A stretch of 64,000 bases of DNA from CAZDCD01 sp964503885 (GCA_964503885.1 CAZDCD010000001.1:62001-126000), one strand, 5' to 3'; positions 1 to 9,392 are shown, counted from the first letter of the stretch. A program made the numbers and translations. Notes: a model not told the origin generated them from the sequence alone.

Positions 1-1838
1 TACGGTGAAGAAGCAAAGATATTGTTTAATTGCGGTGTATCAAATAATATGGAATCATCTGTTTCTGAAAGCGTTCCGACGTCAGCTGGTTTCAGGTTGG
101 TAAAATACGGTGGCGGGTGACAGGTCATGCAGCGGTTGTTTTCTGGTATCTCATCTCCGAAATTTGTATGGGTACGTTCAAATATGACTTTACCACGTTG
201 CTGGGCAGATGTCAGTTTTCCGTCAGGATTATACTGAAGGTTCGGAATGTCTTTTATTCCTGTCCTGATATAACACACCAATGCATCTAGGTCATCATAG
301 TTAAAACATTCTGTTCTGGTCAGGTATTTTGAAAAGCGCATGCCGTCCTGTTTGTGTATGCTCTGGTTCTTTCCGTTCCATTTGAAGGGTGGAGTATCGC
401 CTATGTCTCTCAATGTCTGTACATTGGTCACATTGCGTCCCATTGCAGCCATATTGTATACAAGTCCGTCCTCATGCGCGTCGGGATGACAGGTAAAGCA
501 TGCATACTGGTTTTCAAACGTTCGGCCTGCGTTATTAAATAGCCTGCGGCCGCGGCGCGACATGGTGATGGTGGAAGGGCCGCCCAGATCAATCTGATCA
601 ACGATCTTCAGGCTATCGGTATTGATCACAGCAATCCGGTCATCCAACCGTTCGGCAACATACAACCTTTTACCGTCAGGAGACAATGCAAGTCCTTTCG
701 GATTCCAACCGGTAGAAATCCTTGCTATGACATACCTGGCACTTATTCCCAGGTAGTCGGAATACATCCTCAGCTTTTCCGGAGATGTATGGTTAATAAG
801 ATTTCTTACCGAATCAAGGTCAATCACAGATACAACGTTCACTCCGGCACTTGAAACAAAGGCTTTTTTACCGTCTGGTGTAATTACAATATCGAAAGGG
901 TCGGAATAGTAAGCATTCGGCTCATCGAGCAGGAGCTGAATGATCCTTCCTCCTTCTTTCTGTTCCACAATGCCTATCCCGTGCGTCATCATCCAACCGT
1001 TTTCAACCTGCACGGAAGGTAAAAGGTTTTTAGGACGGATCAGTGTAGCTATGGCCCAGTCACCCGATGGAGTAAAGGCCACATTCTCCATGATATAGGC
1101 TGACTCAACAATCTTTCGTTCGCTGATGTATTGATTTTTTGCGCTCACAATCGTGAGTTCGGTCATCGGAGGTGTACCGTAAGGTACCGGGAGGGTCCGC
1201 CTGCTGGATACATAAAGTAGGCTGCCGTCTGGAGAAATAGCAGCTCCCGTAGGATTATTTCCTGCAGACAGCCTTTTTTTCTCATTTTTGGATATCAGGT
1301 CAATCACCGAAATATCGGAAGAAAATGAATTCGCCACATAAAGATACCGGTCGTCGTCACTTATTGCAAGACCTGCAGGCCCGTTACCGGTTCGCAATGT
1401 ATCAGAAACTTTGGCATCGGTAAGGTCAATCACAGATATATTATCACTCCACTGGTTACTGACATAAGCAACCGTTCCTTTACTGTTCAGCACAACACTG
1501 TGGGGACGCTTTCCGACAGGTATCTTATTCAATATTTTTTGCGAACCGGCCTCTACCTCTATAAGCTCATTTCCTTCCTGTGCGACTGCATAAAGCCTGC
1601 TGCCATCAGCTGATACGGCGATGTTTAAAGGGGATTCGTACTGCCTGTTCAACATTTTGTATATAATCCCTTTCTTGATCTCATATAAATGACAGGAGGT
1701 ACATTTCAGCGGGTGGTCGTCAACAGCCGTCTTATAATTTACATGTGCCCTTGCCCATTTGTGAAAAGGGAACCATGCAATAGTACCTGAAATAATCAGA
1801 ATACCTACAATCGAAAAGAGTATATACGTTTTTTTCAT
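1..1838 (-). CDS. YVTN-type beta-propeller protein with several CxxCH haem motifs (3' end beyond window)
   Basis: I read 613 codons from an ATG at 1838 to the window edge with no stop, so the C-terminus is missing. The start (MKKTYILFSIVGILIISG) is a membrane or signal segment that places the protein outside the cytoplasm. CxxCH motifs lie at about residues 46-50 (CTSCH), 447-451 (CFTCH) and 570-574 (CMTCH). Between the first two are repeats of the YVTN type (for example IAVSADGSRLYAV, LALSPDGKRLYVA). YVTN propellers fused to cytochrome c or MauG-like domains are known exported redox proteins; the substrate cannot be told. The gene starts 3 nt after the stop of the upstream beta-propeller lipoprotein and is probably its operon partner. 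The family call is firm, the redox role is inferred. Confidence 0.8.
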   Translation of the reverse strand, partial: MKKTYILFSIVGILIISGTIAWFPFHKWARAHVNYKTAVDDHPLKCTSCHLYEIKKGIIYKMLNRQYESPLNIAVSADGSRLYAVAQEGNELIEVEAGSQKILNKIPVGKRPHSVVLNSKGTVAYVSNQWSDNISVIDLTDAKVSDTLRTGNGPAGLAISDDDRYLYVANSFSSDISVIDLISKNEKKRLSAGNNPTGAAISPDGSLLYVSSRRTLPVPYGTPPMTELTIVSAKNQYISERKIVESAYIMENVAFTPSGDWAIATLIRPKNLLPSVQVENGWMMTHGIGIVEQKEGGRIIQLLLDEPNAYYSDPFDIVITPDGKKAFVSSAGVNVVSVIDLDSVRNLINHTSPEKLRMYSDYLGISARYVIARISTGWNPKGLALSPDGKRLYVAERLDDRIAVINTDSLKIVDQIDLGGPSTITMSRRGRRLFNNAGRTFENQYACFTCHPDAHEDGLVYNMAAMGRNVTNVQTLRDIGDTPPFKWNGKNQSIHKQDGMRFSKYLTRTECFNYDDLDALVCYIRTGIKDIPNLQYNPDGKLTSAQQRGKVIFERTHTNFGDEIPENNRCMTCHPPPYFTNLKPADVGTLSETDDSILFDTPQLNNIFASSP

Positions 1839-1840
1839 AT

Positions 1841-3274
1841 CTATTCGACAATATGTTTTTTATAACTGACAAACGAAGTATCACGGTGAACCAGTACAGG
1901 AGGTTTTTTAACAGCCAAAGGGATTTTGTTTTCAGGAGCCATTTCAATATCGGAATGTAATCCTACAAACCCTCTCCGTTCATTGGGTCGTATCCATAAC
2001 CATGGAGTCGGCTCTGATGTGATATTACCTTCATTATCAAGTGTTTGGATACGAAAAGGTGTGTCCGCAATCATTCTGAGCTGAAAGGACCCGTCCTTCT
2101 CCACTTCGACTTCACCGAAAGACTCATTTATTCCCGATAGTTTAATCGCGCCGGATTTTTTCTGAACAGTGCCGCATGTATCATTAATATCAGGAGCATT
2201 TATATCCTGACAAAGAATAAGTCCGGTATCAAACGATTCATCAACCTCGCTCGGCAGGTCCCTCGGTCGTTCCTTTTTCATCACTTCCACTGCCTCGGTG
2301 ATTTGGTATCCGTGTTCGCTGAAAAGCTGCTCCCGCACTGATCTTTTCTCAGGATCAAACAGGTAGAGAGAATAGTTTGCCGAGTCAGATTTCCTGTATG
2401 AAACAAGGCACAACCCGTTCTTTTTCGGACAGATATACCTGAAGCTTCCGGGTATGCTTTCAGACAGATTATGCCTGGTTTGGAGCGGCCTGTTCTGATT
2501 GATCGCGATAACATTACCTTTTGCATTTAAGATATCGTATTCGGTAAAAAATATCATACCCTCTGTCGTTTCCCATGGACGGCTAATAATTGTGTTACCT
2601 TTGGGGCAGGCATAATACAATTGTGCTTTTGTTCCGTCCGGTCGCATGACCATGAGGATCTTATCTGCCGGTTCAGGATACAACTGAAGGCTGATCGTTA
2701 CAATACGACCGTCTCTCAGAACAGCAGATGCACGATCGGCATGCGGATGAAAAGTAATTTGCTTTATTTCAGAACCATCCAGGTTGCACACAAATAAAGC
2801 CAGTTCGGCGTTCCTTGTATGATTTTCAGGGCGTTTGCTGAAAATGCATTTGTTGCCGGGCAAATATGCCGGATCAGTGCAATTCTCTTCACACGCTGTT
2901 ACCTGGCTGCTTTCCTGCGAGGCAAGTTCCATTTCCCAGATCTGCCACAGATCGTCCTTTTTTCTAAGTGCACAAAAAAGCATCTTTTTTCCATCGTAAG
3001 ATATTTCAGGCGACCGGGCAGAATAAAAATCTGCTGTAAGCATGTTTACACGTTTATCCGGATGATCGGGATCAACAGCAATGATGCGTGAAGATAACGA
3101 ATCTTTCAAAGCTTCAGTACTGTTAATGCCGGCATTATTGCGGATTTCCGTTGCAATGATAAAACCTTCGGATATTTTGTCTTTGCACGAAAAAGCTAAT
3201 ACAGCCAGAGGACAAAAAATCAGGATGTGCCTGAAAGGCAAGGATCTTTTTCTGTTATTTACATACTTATTCAT
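1841..3274 (-). CDS. Beta-propeller lipoprotein resembling hydrazine synthase alpha, haem motif lost
   Basis: The 477-residue protein has an N-terminal lipobox (LAFSC, Cys30). Residues ~85-330 contain TolB/PD40-like propeller blades (SYDGKKMLF, CNLDGSEIKQIT, RPDGTK). The tail, residues ~425-460, reads PWLWIRPNERRG, then FVGLH, then APENKIPLAVKKPP. I recall homologues described as hydrazine-synthase-alpha-like that carry CxxCH straight after an RPNERRG-type stretch. Here both cysteines are replaced (Phe436, Leu439) and only His440 remains, so covalent haem attachment at this site is unlikely. The start codon overlaps the stop of the upstream UnbV gene as ATGAATAA, suggesting translational coupling. 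Real hydrazine synthase activity is not implied. A generic TolB-like propeller is the alternative. Confidence 0.6.
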   Translation of the reverse strand: MNKYVNNRKRSLPFRHILIFCPLAVLAFSCKDKISEGFIIATEIRNNAGINSTEALKDSLSSRIIAVDPDHPDKRVNMLTADFYSARSPEISYDGKKMLFCALRKKDDLWQIWEMELASQESSQVTACEENCTDPAYLPGNKCIFSKRPENHTRNAELALFVCNLDGSEIKQITFHPHADRASAVLRDGRIVTISLQLYPEPADKILMVMRPDGTKAQLYYACPKGNTIISRPWETTEGMIFFTEYDILNAKGNVIAINQNRPLQTRHNLSESIPGSFRYICPKKNGLCLVSYRKSDSANYSLYLFDPEKRSVREQLFSEHGYQITEAVEVMKKERPRDLPSEVDESFDTGLILCQDINAPDINDTCGTVQKKSGAIKLSGINESFGEVEVEKDGSFQLRMIADTPFRIQTLDNEGNITSEPTPWLWIRPNERRGFVGLHSDIEMAPENKIPLAVKKPPVLVHRDTSFVSYKKHIVE

Positions 3275-4958
3275 GAGATGGTTCTTTCACAGTAAGGATT
3301 TGATCTGCATCAATATTTTCCAGTGTCTGTACTATTCCGGAAGGCCACCTGATCTCTATCTTTTCAACAGTTTTATTTGATCCGAGGCCAAAATGCAATC
3401 GTGGGTCATTTTGGGAAAGATATCCGGTTGTGCTCCTTTTTTGTGCTATTTGTCTTCTACCTCCGGAAGTAATTGCAACTCTTACTCCTATGCCATCCCT
3501 GTTGCTTTTAACACCCATCAGGTATAACATAATCCAGTTGTTCTGATTGCCCTTGTTGTTTCTTAAAAGCACTCCCCTGCCGTTCAGGTTTATGATGTAT
3601 GCATCGATATCCCCGTCGTTGTCATAATCGCCGAAACAAGCGCCGCGGCCTACCAGTTCTTTTTCAAAATAGCTGCTCCGTTCAACAGACACATCCTTAA
3701 AAGTCTCACCATTAACATTTTCAAACAATTGATCTTCCTGTCCGTACAAATGCTTGAGTTCGCCGTTGACCTTAAAAATATCCACGTCACCATCGTTGTC
3801 ATAATCTACAAACGAAGATGACCAGCCCACGTGTTGACCTGCTGCCACTGCTATCCCTGCCGGATTTGACATATCGGTATATACACCGTTGCCTTCATTT
3901 TTATACAGTGAACAATAACTGTCGTCCGAAACAAAAAGATCCAGTAAGCCATCGCCGTTATAATCGGCAAAATCAACGGACATGCTTATGGCTGCTTCTC
4001 CTACCTCATTAAATGCAACGCCTGACATGATGCCCTTATCGGTAAAATGTGTTCCGCTATCATTGTGGTAAAGGTAGTTATCCATATGGTCGTTGGCCAC
4101 AAAAATGTCCACATAACCATCATCGTCGTAGTCTGCTGCACCGACGCCCATAGCCCTGCCATCGGGATTATAAACACCCATGGATTGAGAAACATCAGTA
4201 AATGTCTCATCTCCATTATTGTGGTATAAAATATCCGGTTGCGCATCATATGCCATTGGTCCCGGAAAACCGTCCGGCGCGTAATAATAATCGTACTGTG
4301 GGTCGAACTCAAGATAATTACCCACATAGATATCCAGCAAACCATCATTATCATAATCGAACCAGACAGCGCCTACGCTGCAGGCATTACCTCCGAGGCC
4401 TGCTTTTTCTGAAATATTGGTAAATGTTCCGTTCCCGTTGTTTTTAAAAAGAACATTCGGACCATAATTGCTGATATAGATATCAGGGAACCCGTCATTA
4501 TTAAAATCGCCTATTGTCACACCCATTCCGTAACCTGCATGACCGACACCTGCCTTTTTTGTAACATCTTCAAATGTACCGTCATGCTTATTCCTGTAAA
4601 GGTGATTTTCAGGCATAATATCAGGTTTTTCACCTTCAGAGAATCCTTTTATGTATGTTCCGTTACACACATAAATATCCATGAATCCGTCCTGGTCAAA
4701 ATCTAAAAATGCAGCTCCGCCGCCCACTGATTCGATAATATTGCTCAGATGGTCATCGCCGATTGTATGGACAAAGTCAATCCCGGAGTGTTCCGTAATA
4801 TCCTGATAGAACTCATCTCTTGCGGGAGGAAGTTTTGTTTTCTGTGCCTTCTGTGAAGGAGTTTTACATGAATTGCAGCTGCCTGTGAGCAAAAATAACA
4901 GTATGGGGTAAAAATAATAACCTCTTTTCAGGATCCTGAAAAAGCTCTTTGTTTTCAT
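3267..4958 (-). CDS. CRTAC1-type FG-GAP/VCBS repeat lipoprotein with C-terminal ASPIC/UnbV domain
   Basis: The protein has 563 residues. The signal sequence ends in a lipobox (LLTGSC), giving a probable surface or periplasmic lipoprotein. Residues ~75-470 are FG-GAP/VCBS propeller repeats with integrin-alpha-like calcium loops of the form DxDxDG or DxNxDG (DFDQDGFMDIY, DFNNDGFPDIY, DYDNDGDVDIF). Residues ~480-555 form an ASPIC/UnbV domain (GYLSQNDPRLHFGLG, IEIRWPSG). The family is extracellular and of unknown biochemical role; UnbV itself is named from enediyne gene clusters. It is one of four such proteins in this locus and lies between the radical SAM gene and the propeller lipoprotein, whose start overlaps its stop by 8 nt. 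Confidence 0.9.
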   Translation of the reverse strand: MKTKSFFRILKRGYYFYPILLFLLTGSCNSCKTPSQKAQKTKLPPARDEFYQDITEHSGIDFVHTIGDDHLSNIIESVGGGAAFLDFDQDGFMDIYVCNGTYIKGFSEGEKPDIMPENHLYRNKHDGTFEDVTKKAGVGHAGYGMGVTIGDFNNDGFPDIYISNYGPNVLFKNNGNGTFTNISEKAGLGGNACSVGAVWFDYDNDGLLDIYVGNYLEFDPQYDYYYAPDGFPGPMAYDAQPDILYHNNGDETFTDVSQSMGVYNPDGRAMGVGAADYDDDGYVDIFVANDHMDNYLYHNDSGTHFTDKGIMSGVAFNEVGEAAISMSVDFADYNGDGLLDLFVSDDSYCSLYKNEGNGVYTDMSNPAGIAVAAGQHVGWSSSFVDYDNDGDVDIFKVNGELKHLYGQEDQLFENVNGETFKDVSVERSSYFEKELVGRGACFGDYDNDGDIDAYIINLNGRGVLLRNNKGNQNNWIMLYLMGVKSNRDGIGVRVAITSGGRRQIAQKRSTTGYLSQNDPRLHFGLGSNKTVEKIEIRWPSGIVQTLENIDADQILTVKEPSHE

Positions 4959-5047
4959 TATTTATAGCAGGATAGGTGTCAACAATTAGTCATCCAAATA
5001 TTGTAAAATAATGCCAATTCTCCAAATATTGCCGGGGTAAAAAGGCT

Positions 5048-5998
5048 TTATTTTCCACAGTATTCACATAAAATCCGTGATACTATTTTCTGAGACAGGT
5101 TCATTTCTGTTAACCTGTTCTTTTTCTGATCGATGCATTTTTTACAGTCTGAAAATTTTTCAATGTCCCATACATCGGCAAAAACCCGACCTGCACCTGA
5201 TTGAATCCCGTATTCCAGAACCTCTCCAAGTGCATCAACAGAAGGAACTGAAAACCGGCCTTCGCCCAGCAGATAATCCATAGCCCCGTTTCCGGGTCTG
5301 GTTGGGATTACCGCACAACATTCCACACCACATTCAAATGCAAAATCTATCGATCGTTGCGCCCAGTAAACACCTTCTGATTCGGTGAGGAAAGGTGGCT
5401 TCAGCAAGACAAACGCCCGTGTGGAAATTCCATGATCTTTGAGAAAATGCACCGCTTTTTCAAAATCTTCAAGGTTCATTTTTTTATTCAGCAGCGGCAA
5501 AACTTCAGGGTGTATCGTTTCAAGTCCTATGGCTACCTGAAGTTCAGGCTTAAGCATACTTTTAAACCTGAGGCATGCCTGATTTATCAGCCGTGGGTGA
5601 CTTTCGACAATCAACGTTTCAAAATCTTCCGTAAGCGATGCAATAGGTTTGTAATCTATTTCAGGGATTGCCATTTTATCAAAAAAGCTGCCGCTGTTAT
5701 AGAGTTTTAAATGTTTTACGGAAGGCAACCGGTTAAGTGCCCAACGTATCTGTCCGGGAATGGATCCCGGAGGAACCGGTTCGTCTGTGGTGTTCTTCCA
5801 GAGATCACACATCAGGCATTGGAACTGACATTCACTGTTTGTCAGAAAAATTACTGCAGTATCTTCAACCTTTCCCGAAATGGTCCTCTCTTTCTCAACC
5901 AGATAACCATAGGGTTTTACAGGGTCAACCTTGTTTTTATCTCCCCTTAGGGATATTATCCAATCGCCATTCACCCTGAGGTCAGAAAAATTATTCAT
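5048..5998 (-). CDS. Radical SAM protein, COG1244/RaSEA-like
   Basis: The radical SAM cluster motif CxxxCxxC is present as CQFQCLMC, residues 57-64 from the start chosen here. A C-terminal pair of cysteine doublets (CKKC and CEYC, the latter in the last residues) could hold an auxiliary cluster or zinc. The arrangement, including LYNSGSFFD and ESHPRLI, recalls COG1244, which includes the archaeosine radical SAM enzyme RaSEA; bacterial members have no firmly known role. An upstream in-frame ATG (6079) would give 27 more residues lying wholly inside the preceding gene. I chose 5998 because it overlaps that gene's stop as ATGAATAA and starts just before conserved sequence. The tight coupling to an asparagine-synthase-like gene suggests a joint modification pathway, which is inferred. 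Confidence 0.75.
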   Translation of the reverse strand: MNNFSDLRVNGDWIISLRGDKNKVDPVKPYGYLVEKERTISGKVEDTAVIFLTNSECQFQCLMCDLWKNTTDEPVPPGSIPGQIRWALNRLPSVKHLKLYNSGSFFDKMAIPEIDYKPIASLTEDFETLIVESHPRLINQACLRFKSMLKPELQVAIGLETIHPEVLPLLNKKMNLEDFEKAVHFLKDHGISTRAFVLLKPPFLTESEGVYWAQRSIDFAFECGVECCAVIPTRPGNGAMDYLLGEGRFSVPSVDALGEVLEYGIQSGAGRVFADVWDIEKFSDCKKCIDQKKNRLTEMNLSQKIVSRILCEYCGK

Positions 5999-7319
5999 AG
6001 ATTGAGTAAAACTCTTTCCGGTATTCCAGTTCTCTTCCGGGAAAATTTCTTGTAAATGCATATGCCGGCAGGGCTCCATTCTGAAAACGTCTTTTCGGAA
6101 AAACAGGCATATCTGAGCCGGTGATGGCTTTGATACCGGCTGCCACGATTTTTCCTTTCAGCTCATAGAGCTTTTCGTGGTCCCAGCCGGTAAGGTCGAT
6201 AAAAGGAATGCCTTCTGATATTTCAATGACATTTGGCAACGTATAAGGGCTGAACGCATCAAATCCCAATTGATCAGCCGTGGCATAGGTACGCATATAT
6301 CCTCTGCTCAGCCCCCCCGAATAGGTAAGCGAATGCTTGATCGAGTCAACGCCCCATCCTTCGTGGTAAAGCATCAGGTTATTCAGAACGCTTCGGATGG
6401 TCAGCTCGGGGTTTTCTTCAATCGGATAATCCTTTAAATTTTCATCGCCGCCGTCACCATCAATGATATATTTCCAGTCGGGGTAGAGCATCCTGATTTC
6501 CCTGAGAAGTGCAAGATTCATTGTAGCTGCCTGAATATCAAGAGGCTTATAATCCTCCACGATCTTCACCGTCTTTTTCCAGTTCAGACCGGAATAGCTT
6601 ATTTCCACTGGTTCCAGGAACAGTTCAAGATGTAAGGTTTCCAGAAAATTCTGAGCCTGAATCAGGTCTTCTCCACCACCATCGATGCTGAGCGTAAATG
6701 CTTTAAGGCGAGAAGGGCTTTCACCGAGTTCTTTTAATGCATGCAGGGTCAGTAGAAACACCGAACCGCTGTCTATTCCGGCCGAAAAAGTCACGCCGAT
6801 TGGTCCTTTTTTTGCCCTGAACTTAAGCCATTTCATGATCTCCTCATACAATGCTCTCACATATAAAGTTCCTATCTGCTCAGGAGATAAGTTCTTCAAT
6901 TTGTTCCGTTCAGGGGTAAAGAAGCGTTCATAAACCGGATTCGGATCCGGGCAGCCGAGAAGTTCGATCCTGGTGATGTAATGAGCAGGGACCATTCGGG
7001 TATAAGATGGGTGGAACTGGTCATCAAGGCCTTCTTTTTTCAGGTATCCGAATATTGCATCGATACGTTCGCTGATTATAAGACTTGGTCCCTCAGCCCG
7101 TTTTGCAATAAAATAGCGCAGCGGACGGCCGATGGATCTGGCCATGCGAATGGTTTTTCCGTCGACCGATACCAGCGAAAACTGGCCGTCGATTTTACGC
7201 ACAGCTTCCAGATCACCTGATCTCAGCAAGTCAACGGCTTCGGCATGCGTCATGTTATAAATATTGTTTTTTTTCGGATCGGTGAGATCGATTACGCGTT
7301 CAACATATTGATCGTTCAT
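5991..7319 (-). CDS. Asparagine synthase-like ATP-dependent amide-forming enzyme without the glutaminase cysteine
   Basis: The protein has 442 residues. Residues ~27-120 look like a shortened Ntn-type glutamine amidotransferase domain (GQFSLVSVDG, RSIGRPLRYF). The protein starts MNDQ, so there is no Cys2 nucleophile and glutamine hydrolysis is not expected. Residues ~150-430 are the AsnB-type synthetase domain with a PP-loop variant SAGIDSG (179-185) and DGDGGDEN (287-294), matching the pyrophosphate-binding and GEGGDE positions of AsnB. Such enzymes adenylate a carboxylate and join it to an amine; beta-lactam synthetase and lasso-peptide cyclase are known relatives that lack glutaminase activity. 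No precursor peptide was found next to it. The gene is coupled to the radical SAM gene by an 8-nt overlap. Confidence 0.8.
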   Translation of the reverse strand: MNDQYVERVIDLTDPKKNNIYNMTHAEAVDLLRSGDLEAVRKIDGQFSLVSVDGKTIRMARSIGRPLRYFIAKRAEGPSLIISERIDAIFGYLKKEGLDDQFHPSYTRMVPAHYITRIELLGCPDPNPVYERFFTPERNKLKNLSPEQIGTLYVRALYEEIMKWLKFRAKKGPIGVTFSAGIDSGSVFLLTLHALKELGESPSRLKAFTLSIDGGGEDLIQAQNFLETLHLELFLEPVEISYSGLNWKKTVKIVEDYKPLDIQAATMNLALLREIRMLYPDWKYIIDGDGGDENLKDYPIEENPELTIRSVLNNLMLYHEGWGVDSIKHSLTYSGGLSRGYMRTYATADQLGFDAFSPYTLPNVIEISEGIPFIDLTGWDHEKLYELKGKIVAAGIKAITGSDMPVFPKRRFQNGALPAYAFTRNFPGRELEYRKEFYSIYE

Positions 7320-7373
7320 TGCAGTTGGTTTAATGAGTTACCGGCCATAAGTGAATAAAATGAAAAAAGTAAA

Positions 7374-7621
7374 CTAAAGTGCCCAGAGTGCCTTGAGCGC
7401 ATTAAGTTTTAATTTTATGTCAATTGATGTAAAAATAGTAAGGATTTCATTTGTTTCAGCCAAATTAAATTCAATTTCTATGGAACAATCCAGTTTAATT
7501 CTTTAATAATTTACAACCTATACGCTGTCTCAGATGCTTCACCTTCATATATTTCAATCTCATTTATAAGATCTGCTTTGCTTCCGGATCTGTCGGCTTC
7601 CCTATAATTTGCACCAATGCT
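7374..7621 (-). pseudogene. Broken four-helix-bundle protein gene (23S rRNA IVS/TIGR02436 type)
   Basis: Three minus-strand pieces in different frames together look like one four-helix-bundle (IVS) protein. Coming out of the N gap, the first frame reads SIGANYREADRSGSKADL and continues to EASETAYRL before a stop at 7511. After a frame change the sequence reads ELNWIVP and a stop. After another change it reads ETNEILTIFTSIDIKLKL and ends at 7374. The SIGANYREA...KADFI...EASET and NE..IFT signatures are typical of this family, which is often scattered in Bacteroidota genomes. Two frame breaks make it a pseudogene unless the sequence at the contig edge is poor. The 5' part is hidden in the gap. 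Confidence 0.75.
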
Positions 7622-7721
7622 NNNNNNNNNNNNNNNNNNNNNNNNNNNNNNNNNNNNNNNNNNNNNNNNNNNNNNNNNNNNNNNNNNNNNNNNNNNNNNN
7701 NNNNNNNNNNNNNNNNNNNNN
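7622..7721. other. Assembly gap of 100 N
   Basis: Exactly 100 N, the usual placeholder for a scaffold gap of unknown length. The open frame that seems to run through it (7564-9354) is an artefact: the left part belongs to the broken IVS-type gene in another frame, the right part to the UnbV protein. Confidence 0.98.
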
Positions 7722-9354
7722 TGAGGTATCTGTTGGCCGGAATATTCCTGAACATTTCTGTTGTCCCGTCTGACCAGCGGATTTCCAATGTATTTACTTT
7801 AATATAATGACCCAGGCCGATATGGAGGCGTGGATCATTATAAGATAAATAGCTGGTTGCCATTTGATTGATGAAGACATGCTTTTCCCCACCGTAAATA
7901 GCCGTGACTTTCGCACCGATTGAGGAAGAAGGACCGTTTTTGCCCTTCAGCAACAGGCCAAGCCAGTTATTCCTGTTTCCTCCGTCATTTCTCAGTAATG
8001 TGGCTGTAGCTTTCAGGTCGATATGTGAAATGATTGCATCAAGGTCGCCGTCATTATCGTAATCCCAAACGGCAACACAACGGCCTGATCTTTTTTCTGA
8101 AAAATACGGGCATATTTCCTTTCCGATATCTTTAAAATGTCCCCTGCCATCATTTTCGAGCAGCAACGGATACTGCAGGATCAGCTCTTCAGCTGTTCCG
8201 TTGGCAGCAATGATGTCGAGATCCCCGTCATTGTCATAATCAAACAAGGCAGCTCCCCATTCACCTTTACCTGCAAATGGACCTGCCACTCCGCTCGATT
8301 CAGTGATATCTTCATACAACCCGTTTCCTATATTTCTATAAAGTGCGCCATACCTCAGGTCTGTCACCAACAGGTCAATTTTCCCGTCTCCGTCAATGTC
8401 GCCTATGCTTCCGTGCATCGAGCCGGTTGGTATTCCCTTGCTGTTAGCGGCTATACCACTGGCTATTCCCATTTCAGTGAATTTTCCATGATCATTCCGG
8501 AAAAGAAAATTCAGCTGATGATCATTTCCCTGGAAAAGATCAAGATCGCCATCGTCATCATAATCAAAAACGGTGAGCCCCATGCATTTTGAATCGGGGT
8601 AATAGAATCCCATAGCGTTGGTAACGTCGGTAAATTTGCCGTCGGGCTTCTGTTCATAGAGCATTGACGCCTGTCCTTTATATTCACTCGGGTGCGGCAT
8701 CATACCCGGAGTTACCGGTGAAACATAAGCCGGATCAAATGCAAGAAAGTTACCGACCATCGCGTCAAGACGACCGTCTGAATTGTAATCCCAGAAAGCA
8801 ACCCCCACGCTCCATTTTGTAAATCCGTTTAACTTCTCAGGCCCGCGAAGTCCCAGCCTGTCGGTAATATCAGAGAAGGTACCGTCTCCGTTATTCCGGA
8901 AGAAAATATTCGGACCGTAATTCAACAAATAAATATCCGCATCGCCGTCATTGTCATAGTCAACTGCACCGGCAGCCATGCTCCAGTGCCTGTCATCAAG
9001 CCCTGCAGCACGGGATACTTCCGTAAATGAACCGTTACCGTTATTCCGGTATAGTCTATTCGGAGTGTCCTTAAATATTTTACCCGCAGCATCTGAAATG
9101 CCATCAATATACGTACCATTGAGCATATACAGGTCATACAGATTATCGTTATTATAGTCAAATATGGTGATTCCTGACCCGCTGCTTTCGAGGATATTTT
9201 CGTAAGTAAAATCACCGAATGTATACCTGAAATCGATACCTGCTTCACCGGTAACATCCGAAAACCTGATCGCTTTATCCTGACCATAGAGGAAAGCAGG
9301 AATGCAGGGTAACAGCAATGATAAAAAGATGAAAACGCGTTGCATGGTATGCAT
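7722..9354 (-). CDS. FG-GAP/ASPIC-UnbV protein, C-terminus lost in the gap
   Basis: About 544 residues are readable from ATG 9354 (a second ATG at 9345 is equally possible) to the gap. A classical signal peptide (FIFLSLLLPCIPAFLYGQ) is present and no lipobox is obvious, unlike the other family members here. FG-GAP repeats with calcium loops (DYDNDGDADIY, DIDGDGKIDLL, DYDNDGDLDII) fill residues ~35-440. An ASPIC/UnbV domain follows (SYLSYNDPRLHIGLG, LEIRWSDG) and is almost complete, so probably only a few tens of residues are missing. It is a paralogue of the 563-residue protein nearby. It starts 38 nt after the chorismatase-like gene and is probably co-transcribed with it. Confidence 0.85.
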
Positions 9355-9392
9355 TAAAAATAAACTGAAATGCCTGAGTAGTGCCGGAGTTG

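Noticed and set aside
1841..3274. Reading the locus as an anammox-type hydrazine pathway
   Set aside because: Only a distant resemblance to one subunit, with the haem motif missing and no other subunit or anammox gene present.
5999..6079. Extended N-terminus for the radical SAM protein
   Set aside because: The extra 27 residues lie wholly within the preceding gene and look like its antiphase sequence; the ATG at 5998 overlaps that gene's stop neatly.
8137..8592. A 151-codon plus-strand frame opposite the UnbV gene
   Set aside because: It is an antisense shadow of repeated calcium-loop codons with no own motif; several similar shadows exist opposite other FG-GAP genes.
7564..9354. A single 596-codon frame running through the N gap
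   Set aside because: The frame continues through N only because no stop can be read. Left of the gap the better coding frame is a different one (four-helix-bundle remnant), so the join is an artefact.
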